Positions 29,610 to 39,128 of a stretch of DNA of 64,000 bases are shown piece after piece. Position numbers and translations under genes: made by a program. Each line of letters opens with the position of its first letter. The first letter of the stretch is position 1. The stretch is from NCBI GenBank assembly GCA_964019335.1, contig OZ025722.1:124001-188000 (forward strand), given 5' to 3'. The notes under the pieces were generated by a model. The model was not told the origin of the DNA and searched no databases. It saw only the letters and a program-made list of their open reading frames with translations. Source of the stretch: Diplonema japonicum (taxonomy: Eukaryota; Euglenozoa; Diplonemea; Diplonemida; Diplonemidae).

Positions 29610-32123
29610 ATGACTCGGCTACACCAAGCAGCGGAGCACGGCGATGCAGCGTACCTCAAAACGCTGATAGAGGAAGGTGACGACATCGAAGCAGTCGACG
29701 CGGAGGGCTGCACACCGTTGCACATCGCGGCGTGGTTCAACCAAGCTGATACAGTCGATATGCTGGTTCACATGGGCGCAAATGTATCTGCGAAAGAAGG
29801 ACACGGGAGAACTGCATTGTATGCCGCATGTCGGAACGCTGCTCTGCAAGCCGCAGAGGTGCTGCTGTTGAAAAGCGGAGCAGATCCTTCTTCCAAAGCA
29901 CAACAAGACGAAAAAGGCGAGAATAGCTTACACGCAGCCATTCGGTCTAACAATCCGGACATCCTCCCTTTGTTTCGATCACACTTCACCGATCTCTGCG
30001 TCGCTGACGATTCAGGAAAGAACCCTCTCCACACAGGCGTCTCGAACGGGTGTTTCAAAACACTGTCGGAGGTTTTAACATGGAAACCATTCCCTGCAAC
30101 GGCTTTGAACGAGCAAGATAAATCAGGGGACACCCCGTTAACCCTCGCAGTCCGCCTTTTCGACGAACAAGCAGCATTGTTGTTCCTCAACATGGAAGCA
30201 ATCGATACAAAACCCCTGCAGTGGACCAACGGACATGAATCTATCTTCTTCAACACCAAAAAAGACACAAAAATAGATCCGTTGTCTCGCTACTTGTCTT
30301 CCGGAACATCGCTTCACCTCGCGGCAGGCTTGGGTAGAACAAGCATCCTGCAAGAAATATTCGACGAAGCCGGGGAATTGAAGCTTTCAAGGATCGAAGA
30401 AAAGTACAGAGAAGTCCAATCAGGATTAGAGTCCGGCAAGGGTATATTATCGGGAACGGATTCAAACAAGGTTTCCGATCTCATTGAGGAGTTGAAATGG
30501 GACTATACGAAATGTTTGGAAGCCACAGACGACAGCGGTCGAACACCGCTGCACATCGCAGCGCATTGCGGGCATCACAATACTGTTGAAATGCTGGTGA
30601 ATCTTGGATCAAACGTGAACAGTGTGGACAGCTACGGGTGGACAGCTCTTCATTTTGCGTCGGACGGGAATTTTGTCAAAATTGTGACGTTTCTCATTTC
30701 GTCTGGTGCTTGTCCGGACCAAGATCTGCTCACCATAGCCGCGGGAAAAGGGCACCAAGAAACACTTTCAATCCTGTTCACATACCAGTCCTTACAAGTC
30801 CCTCCCGAAGCGTGCATTCAAGCCATCGCAAACAGCCACAATGCAGCGTTGCAGCTGCTTCTTCCAAGATTGGACCAGTACCATATCACAGCACCGTGTT
30901 CCGCGTCGCCCGCGGGACCCTTGGGGTTCGCGTTGTCTATAGGGAACCTTCCCGCGGTGGAATCCTTGCTGTCGCTGTCCCCGACGCTCTGTTCTGATTT
31001 GTTCTTGGAAACTGTGCGGTCGAAGAATCTTTCGGAGACGAAAAAATCGCAGATTCTATACTTCCTTTTAAGACACCTTTCACCGTCGATTTCTGCCGTC
31101 TCGGAATGTGCTTATTTAGGATTGGAATCTTGTTTGGAGATCCTGTTGGAATCCCTTGATGCAGCGAAGACGAACAAACCGCAAAGCGGTGCCCTGCCTT
31201 GTTTAAACATGACTGATGTAACACCGTTACAATCTGCTTTGTTCGGAAAACGTTACGGGTCTGTAAGAATAATATTGTCGGCAGGTGTCGACCCGAACCT
31301 GGCAGGAACGGGTCTTGACCCACCGCTTATCCTTGCTATACGCGAGGCTGGGGAAAAAGAAGTGAAGGCGCTGTTACAAGCAGGATGTTCGCCGAACGAA
31401 GCACTTTCATGCGAAACCGGGTTGCGTTTCACGATATCATCCCTCGCAGAGGCTGTTTTAAAAGGATCCGAAACCATTTGCAAACGACTTTACAAACGAG
31501 GCGCGGTTGTCGACTCGGAGTCGGGGGCAGGGAACCCTCTGTTGATCGCGTGCAGGGAGAAAAAATGGGGTCTGGCACGGTTGTTGCTGACTTACAATGC
31601 GCCAGTGAATGTGTATGATTGCGATTCTCCGGAAGGTGATGTCGGGCCGATTTTCTACGCATTGAAAGGATTAACAGCGCGGGTATCTTTCGGGTTTATC
31701 ATGGATGTGATCGAGAGGCTGTGTCCCCCTCCTGAGAAAAACAGTGAAGATTTGTCGTTCACCATTCTCCAGGCGACCGGGACTCAAACGGGACTTCGCA
31801 CGATAAAGGATTTGTTTTCGCCCGCGGCCGCCATGGTGTCGCAGCATGCGGGGTATCGCTTTTCCAATACTCATGTGTGCGGTACACCTGAGGTGCAGCA
31901 GACGCTTATTCGGTGCTGCAAGCAGCTTGAGGCGATTTTGTTCGTAGGTTCTCGGCAGCAGGCCATTACAGTCATGAAGAACCTTTCCTCGGACAGACCC
32001 CGTGGTCGATGCAGAAGTGGCGGTGCCGCGGATCGCCGTGAAAGCTTGGTCCCTGTCAAGAAGAGAGTGTTCATTTTGTATCGTGCTGAAGAGGATCTTC
32101 GATGTTTTAATGGGCTGTATTAG
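29610..32123 (+). CDS. Large ankyrin-repeat protein
   Basis: This 837-residue protein contains ankyrin repeats from residue 1. A clear group lies at about 1-200 (RLHQAAEHGD, PLHIAAWFNQ, ALYAACRNA, SLHAAIRSNN) and another at about 230-430, including the strong TPLHIAAHCGHHNTVEMLVNLGS repeat. More degenerate repeats run to about 760. The C-terminal 80 residues are basic and unlike the rest. No kinase, SOCS, zinc-finger or transmembrane segment is visible. It is likely a protein-interaction scaffold. It has no similarity in layout to the small ankyrin protein at 22100 beyond the repeats themselves. Confidence 0.85.
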   Translation: MTRLHQAAEHGDAAYLKTLIEEGDDIEAVDAEGCTPLHIAAWFNQADTVDMLVHMGANVSAKEGHGRTALYAACRNAALQAAEVLLLKSGADPSSKAQQDEKGENSLHAAIRSNNPDILPLFRSHFTDLCVADDSGKNPLHTGVSNGCFKTLSEVLTWKPFPATALNEQDKSGDTPLTLAVRLFDEQAALLFLNMEAIDTKPLQWTNGHESIFFNTKKDTKIDPLSRYLSSGTSLHLAAGLGRTSILQEIFDEAGELKLSRIEEKYREVQSGLESGKGILSGTDSNKVSDLIEELKWDYTKCLEATDDSGRTPLHIAAHCGHHNTVEMLVNLGSNVNSVDSYGWTALHFASDGNFVKIVTFLISSGACPDQDLLTIAAGKGHQETLSILFTYQSLQVPPEACIQAIANSHNAALQLLLPRLDQYHITAPCSASPAGPLGFALSIGNLPAVESLLSLSPTLCSDLFLETVRSKNLSETKKSQILYFLLRHLSPSISAVSECAYLGLESCLEILLESLDAAKTNKPQSGALPCLNMTDVTPLQSALFGKRYGSVRIILSAGVDPNLAGTGLDPPLILAIREAGEKEVKALLQAGCSPNEALSCETGLRFTISSLAEAVLKGSETICKRLYKRGAVVDSESGAGNPLLIACREKKWGLARLLLTYNAPVNVYDCDSPEGDVGPIFYALKGLTARVSFGFIMDVIERLCPPPEKNSEDLSFTILQATGTQTGLRTIKDLFSPAAAMVSQHAGYRFSNTHVCGTPEVQQTLIRCCKQLEAILFVGSRQQAITVMKNLSSDRPRGRCRSGGAADRRESLVPVKKRVFILYRAEEDLRCFNGLY

Positions 32124-32364
32124 CAAAAAGAAAAAAAGACATTTCCTCCTTCCGTTGGATACTACCTTTTTTTTTTTTTTTTTTTTTTTCTTTTTTTTTT
32201 TCTCACAGTTTTTCTTTTCTTTTTTTTTTTAACTAAAGCCCTAAAGTTTTTTTTTTTTTTTTTTTTTCTTGCTTCTAATACCACTAATCAAAAAAAAAAA
32301 AAAAAAAAAAAAAAACCAAAAAAAAAAAAAAGGAAGGGGTTTAAAAAAAAAAAAAGAAAAAAAA

Positions 32365-35225
32365 ATGGGCGAGGAAGAGAGCGTCAAGGTAGCTGTCAGG
32401 ATGCGGCTTTTCAACAACAGAGAGAAAACGGCCGGAGCGCACAGGGTAGTCCGCATGGCACAGGAAGAAAAGGGTTCGAAGACCTATATAGTAAACCCCG
32501 AAACGGGTAAAGAAAACTGTTTCGCATTCGACTACTCGTTCCAGTCGCACTCCGAAACAGAGCAGGGCATAGGCGAGTATGCCACCCAGGACACCGTTTT
32601 CAACGAGCTGGGAAAACCGGTTTTATACAACGCACTAGAGGGCAGAAACGTATGTCTATTCGCATATGGACAAACAGGCGCTGGTAAATCTTTCAGCATG
32701 CTTGGGAAAGCAGATCCCCCGGAGCTCCAAGGTATCATTCCACGATCCTGCCTTGAAATCTTCCGCCTCCGCGATGAGGAGAAAGATGATCCATGCGTGG
32801 CTTACAAAATCAGCATTCAGGTTGTAGAAGTATACTGTGAGATAATCAACGACCTCCTTGAAGTCCGCAGCAAATGGCCGCCAAACGGACATAAACCAAG
32901 ACTGACCAAAGATGGTTATGTCGTGGACACTGTGACCCGCCCTTGTTCATGCTACATCGATATCGAAAAAGCCTTTACAATTGCAGACAAGAATCGAAGT
33001 GTAGGGTCGCACGCGTTAAATCCGGAATCGTCCAGGGCACACACCATCTACACCATCAACTATATGCGGCAGAAGAAAACTTCCCCCGACGCCAAACAAG
33101 CTGAAACAATATCCGCGAAAATCAATCTTGTCGATCTAGCAGGCTCGGAACGGTCGGAATCAGCAGGGACATCCGGACAGATGCTCAAGGAAGGCAACGC
33201 CATCAACCTATCATTAACTGCACTAGGATCCACCATCAAAGCGTTGTCCGAAGGAAAACGCCCGAATTTTCGCGATTCTAAGCTGACTTTGCTCCTTCAA
33301 GGATCAATGACGAACGGGAAGGTCATCATGATCGCTGCCGTGTCGCCAGCTTCTATCTGTTACGATGAATCGATGTCGACTCTGCGCTTCGCGGAACGAA
33401 TTAAAATGGTGAAGATCAAGGCGAAGAAGAATGTGACTCAGGATCCAGTTGCAGAGATTAAAAAGGAGATGGAGGAAATGCGTAAAGCCATGCAAGATGA
33501 AATCAACAATCTGAAACTCCTCGCAGACGGGAAGGAACTACCGTCGTCCGGTGCTTCTTCCGAACTTCAAAAACTCCTCGCGGAACAAGAAGAAACCGAA
33601 CGGCAGTTGAAGGAGGACTTTGCAAAACAACTTGCTTCGTTCGAAACTGGTGCTAGCACGGAGGCCTCGGAGCAACAAGCCCGTGCGGCCATGGATGCAG
33701 AATGGGTGAACGAACTCGGCGCGGAAATGATGAAAAAAGCAGAATCGATCAAAGAACCACACCTCAGAAACCTCAACGAAGACGGGAGGCTTGCTGAAAC
33801 TCTGTTTTACTCGTTCAAGGAGGGCGTGACCAAAATAGGAAGGGCGAACAAAGACAACCCCGCAGACATCGAATTCAACGGGATGGGTATCACGAAAAAC
33901 CACGCCACAGTAAACTGGGACACCTCCACGAACAAGGTCGTGCTGACAAACTCGGAAAACGCCCCAACCACCGTGAACGGGAAAAAGATAACAGGGGATA
34001 TAGAACTGAAGCACAATGCAAGGGTATGGCTGGGAAACAACTACGCCTTTCGTTTTGTATTCCCTGGGTTCGAGTCTGTCGGTGAACAGCTGGAACAAGA
34101 TCCAGACTATCTCTTTGCAGAAGCTGAAATTGCAAACCAAGTAACAGGTCTTCCCACTGCACTGGGACATCAATTGTCAGAAGCCTTGAAAAAGGTCGAA
34201 CAGGCAAACATAATCACATCGGATCTTGGCAAACCTGTAACGTTCCAACCGAGGATCATCAAGAATCGTATCACTCACGAGGATAATGTTGTGGTTCAGG
34301 CTTTGTTCCCTCAAGGAGTTCTCGTGTGGCCGTGGGAAAAATTCAATCTTCGTTTGATGGAAATGGTCAAACTCTGGCAGCTGTGGCAGACCGCAAACGA
34401 CAGAGGCGAAACATTTGTCGAGCCTGAATCGGAAGAATCTCCTTTTGAAGACAGCGAACCACAACTGATAGGTGAAGCGGATATTTGGCTTCAATCCCTT
34501 GGAAACATGATAGAACATGAGGCTGATGCTTCACTTCTAGCTCCCATTGGCGATCCTGAAGGTAGGATCCAGCTTGAGATCAAACCCCTTGATTCGAAAG
34601 GCGAAGAGGGCCCATGGGACGGCGATAGAGAAGATCTCGACCCCTTCGTTGACTCCCCCGAAGAACTCCTCAACAAAGATATCCAATTCATCGTCAGAGT
34701 GAAGAAGATTATTTTCGAAGTCGATCTCAAAGAAGGCGGCGATTGCAAGTACGAGCAAGTCTGGGTCCGTTACAAGATCGACATCACCGATCCAACAGAG
34801 GAGTGGAGCCGAACAGGAGAATGCCAAGAATCAACATTCACACCATCTTACAATTGGACCAAGAAGCACACGCAGTTCGCAGACAAAGAATTCCTCGCTT
34901 TGCTGACTACCAGAAGGATCATCTTCCAAGTTTGGGGCAAACTTCGGCAGGTATTGTTTTTAATTGGTTTTATTATCTTATTACACAGCAAAAGCAGCTG
35001 GGGTCATCGTCGCCCTGCCGGCCCAAGAGCGCTGCAAAGGTGTCTGTCGACCCCAAGAAGCGGTGCATGGAGGACCTTGGGACTTGCATTACATTGTTGA
35101 AAGACGGCCCACCAAAACTGCCTGACGGATGGTGTGGGAAAAAAAAAAAAAAAAAAAAAAATAGGAACCTTGTGGCTGGGTACCGTCAGCCCAATGGTGA
35201 GGTGACCCTTGCTAGACCGAATTGA
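32365..35225 (+). CDS. Kinesin-3 family motor with FHA domain
   Basis: Exons are 32365-34950, 34989-35131 and 35165-35225; introns of 38 and 33 nt join in frame to give 929 residues. The N-terminal motor (about 1-355) has the P-loop GQTGAGKS near 103, switch I NPESSRAH near 216 and switch II VDLAGSERSESAG near 254. A neck coiled coil precedes an FHA domain (about 475-570: TKIGRANKDNPADIEFNG, then HA, then NGK). This order is the hallmark of kinesin-3 (KIF1/KIF13/Unc104), plus-end-directed cargo transporters. A C2-like or DUF3694-like segment follows at about 790-865. There is no PH domain, and the C-terminus is short. In flagellates such kinesins carry membranous cargo or act in the flagellum; cargo is unknown here. 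Confidence 0.93.
34951..35164 (+). other. Two very short introns in the kinesin gene
   Basis: The introns are 34951-34988 (GTATTG to ACACAG, 38 nt) and 35132-35164 (GTGTGG, then about 25 A, ending ATAG, 33 nt). The second has no pyrimidine tract. Joining the exons continues the frame to NLVAGYRQPNGEV and a stop at 35225. Confidence 0.8.
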
Positions 35226-35631
35226 GGGGGGGGGGGGGGGGGGGATATTTGATATTGTAAAGTAGTACACACATTTTTTTTTCCCCCTCCACTGTCTTCT
35301 GTTATACTATTATATATATGTTTTTTTTCTTTTCCGGAGCCGACTGGTGGCCGTAGTGACTTGTCTAAAGTGGCAAGCATACCGACAACGCGGGCCAGTT
35401 ACTCTTTTTTATGCGAAAAAAAAGGAAGAGGGAGGGGAAGGGGGGGGGATTGTTTTTTTTTTTCTTATTTGGTTTTAAAAAAAAGATGAAGAAAGACAAA
35501 AAAAAAAAAAAAAAAGAAAAACAAATAAATGCAAGACAGATCGGCTTCACCTTATCTAATTGCTGGGTTCGATGAATCCTTCTTTTTTTTTTTGCCCCCC
35601 CACTCCCTTTTTAACGGAAACCCGATTCTGT

Positions 35632-35662
<31 letters not shown>

Positions 35663-35780
35663 CTTGGGGAGGTTTTTTTTTTTTTATATTCCAGGTTTCA
35701 TTGTGGTGTGTTGCCATTTCATTCTTTATTCCTCACAACAGGAGGGGGGAGGGGAAAAAAAAGGGAAAAAAAAAAAACCG
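35226..35780. other. Intergenic low-complexity region
   Basis: A G-run at 35226-35244 and several T- and A-runs; no gene. The right edge has TTTATTCCTCACAACAG (AG 35740-35741) followed by a purine leader into the small frame at 35781. Confidence 0.5.
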
Positions 35781-35996
35781 ATGACGATTCCCTGCCATGT
35801 ACCTGAATCAGGAGAGAAGCAACTGCGTATGTTGTTTTTGACAGAGTTGCAGGAGAAACTGGTGAAACTTGAGCGAGAGGACCTTCTTCTTGGGTGCCAG
35901 GTGAATGAGTCTGATAGTGAATGTGGGGAAGAAACTCACTCGGAGTCGTTGTGTGATTACACGACAGACCCTTCAGAACACAGCTTGATGGTCTGA
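35781..35996 (+). CDS. Small hypothetical protein (71 residues)
   Basis: The frame starts at an ATG after an A-run leader and a TCACAACAG acceptor, the pattern seen at recognised genes here. The peptide is balanced in composition, unlike homopolymer shadows: a basic helical first half (LRMLFLTELQEKLVKLERE) and an acidic second half with Ser, Glu and Asp. No domain is recognised. Because it is short, it could be a chance frame; the leader and codon mix favour a real gene. Confidence 0.45.
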   Translation: MTIPCHVPESGEKQLRMLFLTELQEKLVKLEREDLLLGCQVNESDSECGEETHSESLCDYTTDPSEHSLMV

Positions 35997-36165
35997 AGAA
36001 AAAAAAAAAAAAAATACCTCCTGATACTTATCAGGGGGGAAAGGGGATGGAGGAAAGGCTATTAAGGAACGTATTTTTTTATTTTTTATTTTTTTGCTGA
36101 AAGGACTGAGAGAAGATTACCGGAAAGAAAGGATTGGAAGATATAAACGACAGCTAGGCACTACG

Positions 36166-36263
36166 GTGGGAAGCAGGGAACGACCCCAAAAGGGGAGCAT
36201 CATAAGGTAGGCACGCCACCGCGGCGGGCCGTTGCTAACCACTTCGTTCCTATCATAGTGAAT
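36166..36263 (+). repeat. Dispersed repeat R2, copy 1
   Basis: About 95 bp (GAAGCAGGGAACGACCCCAA, then GGGGAGCATCATAAGGTAGG, ending CCTATCATAGTGAA). It recurs at 37774-37869 with about 90% identity by eye and in truncated form at 56757-56803. It contains a CCCC/GGGG mini-hairpin. Confidence 0.82.
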
Positions 36264-36288
36264 CTTTTTTTTAATTCTTTTTTATTCT

Positions 36289-36383
36289 GGTGGTGGGGAT
36301 AACATAGGAAATATATTAAGAAGTACATCAGATGTGTTGTTCGCTGTTGACCCTCCTCATCGGTCATCACCAGACTGCTCGGG
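36289..36383 (+). repeat. Dispersed repeat R1, partial copy 3
   Basis: This matches the prefix GGTGGTGGGGATAACAT and the first 55 bp of R1 (CATCAGATGTGTTGTTCGCT and on), then diverges after GGTCATCACC. It shows that R1 extends beyond the BILBO1-family region. Confidence 0.8.
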
Positions 36384-37546
36384 TGCGTTTTTTTTTCTCT
36401 TTTTTTTCTTTTTTCTTCCCCCCCATCTTTTGAAATATGAGGGGCTTATTTATTGCACTCCCGTGCAAATGATGAAAAACCCTCTTATTTTTAACGAATT
36501 TTTCGCCCGTGAAAGTCAAAAAAAAAAAAAAATAGCAATTTTGTTTCATGACAAAGGGGAGGGCTATATGCTTCACTCAGTACCCCCCCATTGGCTGACG
36601 TTTTAAATTTGAAAAAGGAAGAAAGAGGGGAAAAAAAAAAAAACAAAAACAAAAAAAGAACTCCGTGATGATAGAATCGGGGTGAGGTAGAACTTAGAGG
36701 AGGTAAAGAAGAAGGGGGAGCAAGGCAAACTTCCCTGGAAAACCCCGATCACCCGATTTAAAAAAAAAAAAAAGGTCATTATGTGAGTGAAGAAAATGAC
36801 AAGGGGGTGTTTAAGAAAAAAGATTTTTTTTTTAAAATAGCAATTTTGTTTCATGACAGGAAAGAAAAAGAAAAAAAGAAGAAAACATTTTTTTTTTAAA
36901 AAAAATCCGTGATGCGAATAGATAAAATTGAGAGAGAAAGAAGAAAGGGGGGGGGGGGGGACTCGAGCAAACTTCCCTGGAAACCTTCAGGGTGATCTGC
37001 GGTGCAACTTGATCATTTCTTTTATTTGCTTCTTGAGATGAGAAGAGAAGAAGAAAAAAAAAAAAGAAGAAAATCAATGTTTGTTTGTTTTAATTTTAAA
37101 TTCCGATATTTTTTTTTTTTTGTAGAGCAGGCAGAATATTGGTGGATGATACAGCAGTGGCGCTAAAGAAGTCACAATGCGAAGAAAAAAAAAAAAAAAA
37201 GAAGGGAGGGGTATATAAATAAAGAGAGGGAAAAATCAACACGGGCGTGTATTTTTGCAACCTAAACCAAACAGGTGATAAGAAGAAGAAAAAAACCCTC
37301 CTCGTTTTTCACCCTAGTTGGTACTATTTTTCGCACTCGAGAAAGAAAAAAAAAAATATAATACTGTATCTCCTCTTAATTTTTTGTTGTGTTGTTGCTA
37401 CACATATTTATCTACAAAACTGCTTTGACGGATGGCGTGTAGCTTAAAATCTTTTGATTTACAGTAAGATAACCAAACAACACCTTTCTCTCCCCCTTCC
37501 TCCTCCTCCTCCCCCTGGAATGTTTCTAATCGTTCTTTTTTTGTCA

Positions 37547-37619
37547 CGAAGCCGGGGGAAACTCTGGTGGAGGTCTGTTGCGGTGATGACGTGCAAACCG
37601 CTCGTCGAAGCTGGGTATA
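37547..37619 (+). rRNA. Fragment of large-subunit (28S) rRNA, domain II
   Basis: About 73 nt match the universally conserved LSU segment containing GAAGCC, GGAAACTCTGGTGGAGG, a GCGG.(5).GACGTGCAAA block, TCGTCGAA and TGGGTATA. These follow in the expected order and spacing. The match stops at GGGTATA, where the conserved GGGGCGAAAG should follow. It is therefore a partial copy and cannot be a complete rRNA. It may be an rDNA-derived insertion or, less likely, a gene for one piece of a fragmented rRNA. Confidence 0.75.
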
Positions 37620-37773
37620 CCCCCAAGAATATATGTGTACCCCCGGCTACTGGGCTATCTATCTCGTGGGCAGAAAAGCGCGTCCCCTTGAAGGGGCATC
37701 AAAATTAGGACATCTCCCACCACCCCCCCAATTGTGAACTTGCTTCTCTTTTTTTTTTTTTTTTTTTATATTT

Positions 37774-37869
37774 TGGTAGCAGGGAATGACCCCAAAAGGG
37801 GAGCATCATAAGGTAGGCACGACACCGCGGCGGGCCGTTGTCAACCACATCGTTCCTATCATAGTGAAT
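37774..37869 (+). repeat. Dispersed repeat R2, copy 2
   Basis: Second copy of the 95-bp repeat at 36166-36263. It starts TTGGTAGCAGGGAATGACCC and ends CCTATCATAGTGAATT, lying 155 bp downstream of the rRNA fragment. Confidence 0.82.
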
Positions 37870-38340
37870 TTTATTTCTATTCGTAGATGTAGCATAGGGC
37901 GAAGGCATTCGTTCGAAGGAGAGAAACTAGTCCTATTTTCTTTTTTCTTTTTTCTTGGGAAAAAAAAAAAAAAAAAAAAAAAAGGGACAAGGAAACCGCA
38001 TTCGGCGCTGCTTTACTAAAGAAAATAAGAGAAGAGGAAACAAAAAAAAGAAGGGTCATTTTTTTTGGGAGGTGGGGGGAGTACACTTTTGCCTAAGTTT
38101 ACAGACGGAAAACGCACCGAGAGGGTGTTCTTGCGCTTGTGTAGGCTGACCTGTGTGTGCTCCCTGGCCTCACATCTGCCCTGTTCTGTTGTTCTTAAAA
38201 TCCGCACTTCACCTTACGCATCACCAAGTCACTTGGTCGTTGTTCACCTTTCCCCCTCGTTTTTTTTCTCTCTCTTTTTTTTAAAAGATCCCCCATTTCC
38301 CCTTGCTCTCTCCCGTATGAATGGCTTTTCGTATAAAAGG

Positions 38341-38377
<37 letters not shown>

Positions 38378-38676
38378 TATGACTATATGTCTTTGTTGTT
38401 CGCACGAGCAAAAAAGATTTTTAAAAAGCTGCGAAAGTTTTTTGCTCGGCACAAGTTGCATATAGTTATAAAATCATTTTTTGAAAGATAAATATTTGTA
38501 ACAAAAAAAAAAAAAAAAAAAAAAAAGAAAAAAGAGTGGCTGAGGCAGCTCAGTATTTATCTCAGGATTTATGCCGTGTGCCCAGACAAATGCTAAAATT
38601 CGACTCTTTTAAATTGCCCCCTTACCCTGCATGGGGTGGGGATAAGGAGAGAAAGTAGCGCGAAAGAAAAAAGAAA

Positions 38677-38716
<40 letters not shown>

Positions 38717-39128
38717 AAAATTGACTTTTTTTTCTCTTGATGTTTTGTGGGGGAGGGGGGGGGGGGGTAAATGCGCGATGGGATTAATTGCTATTTTATA
38801 TTTTCTTTTTTTTTTTTTTAGCCCACACACACCCTCGGCTTTCCCCCCTTCCCTCTTTCTTTTTTAATTTACAGCAATTCCTTCGTCACAAAAGAATCGA
38901 GACAAATCATGCGGGAAAAAAACCCCTTCCCCCCCCCTTTTTTTCTTTTATTTCCTTTCCTTCCTTCTTACTCGCTTTTTTTTCTCGATTATTATTATTG
39001 TTATTATTATTATTATTATTTTTTTTTTTGCAACCACCAAACTACCGAGAGAGCCCCAACCCCCCACACAACAGGGAGAAAAAAAAAAGAAATACACACA
39101 CGGGGGGAAAAGAAAAAAAAAAAAAGAA

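Larger units (their letters stand above)
35997..39128. other. Gene-poor region with dispersed repeats and an rRNA fragment
   Basis: No protein gene is supported over 3.1 kb. It contains repeat R2 twice (36166-36263, 37774-37869), a partial R1 (36289-36383), a fragment of large-subunit rRNA (37547-37619), a possible structured element (38533-38612), a TTA repeat near 38990-39020 and many homopolymers. The unit TAGCAATTTTGTTTCATGACA is present at 36532-36552 and again at 36837-36857. It is followed by similar purine-rich sequence and CAAACTTCCCTGGAAA, giving a second local duplication of about 250 bp. Confidence 0.6.

Noticed and set aside
37547-37869. A complete rRNA gene or rDNA unit
   Set aside because: Only about 73 nt match the large-subunit rRNA; the adjacent conserved GGGGCGAAAG segment is missing and no other rRNA region is seen.
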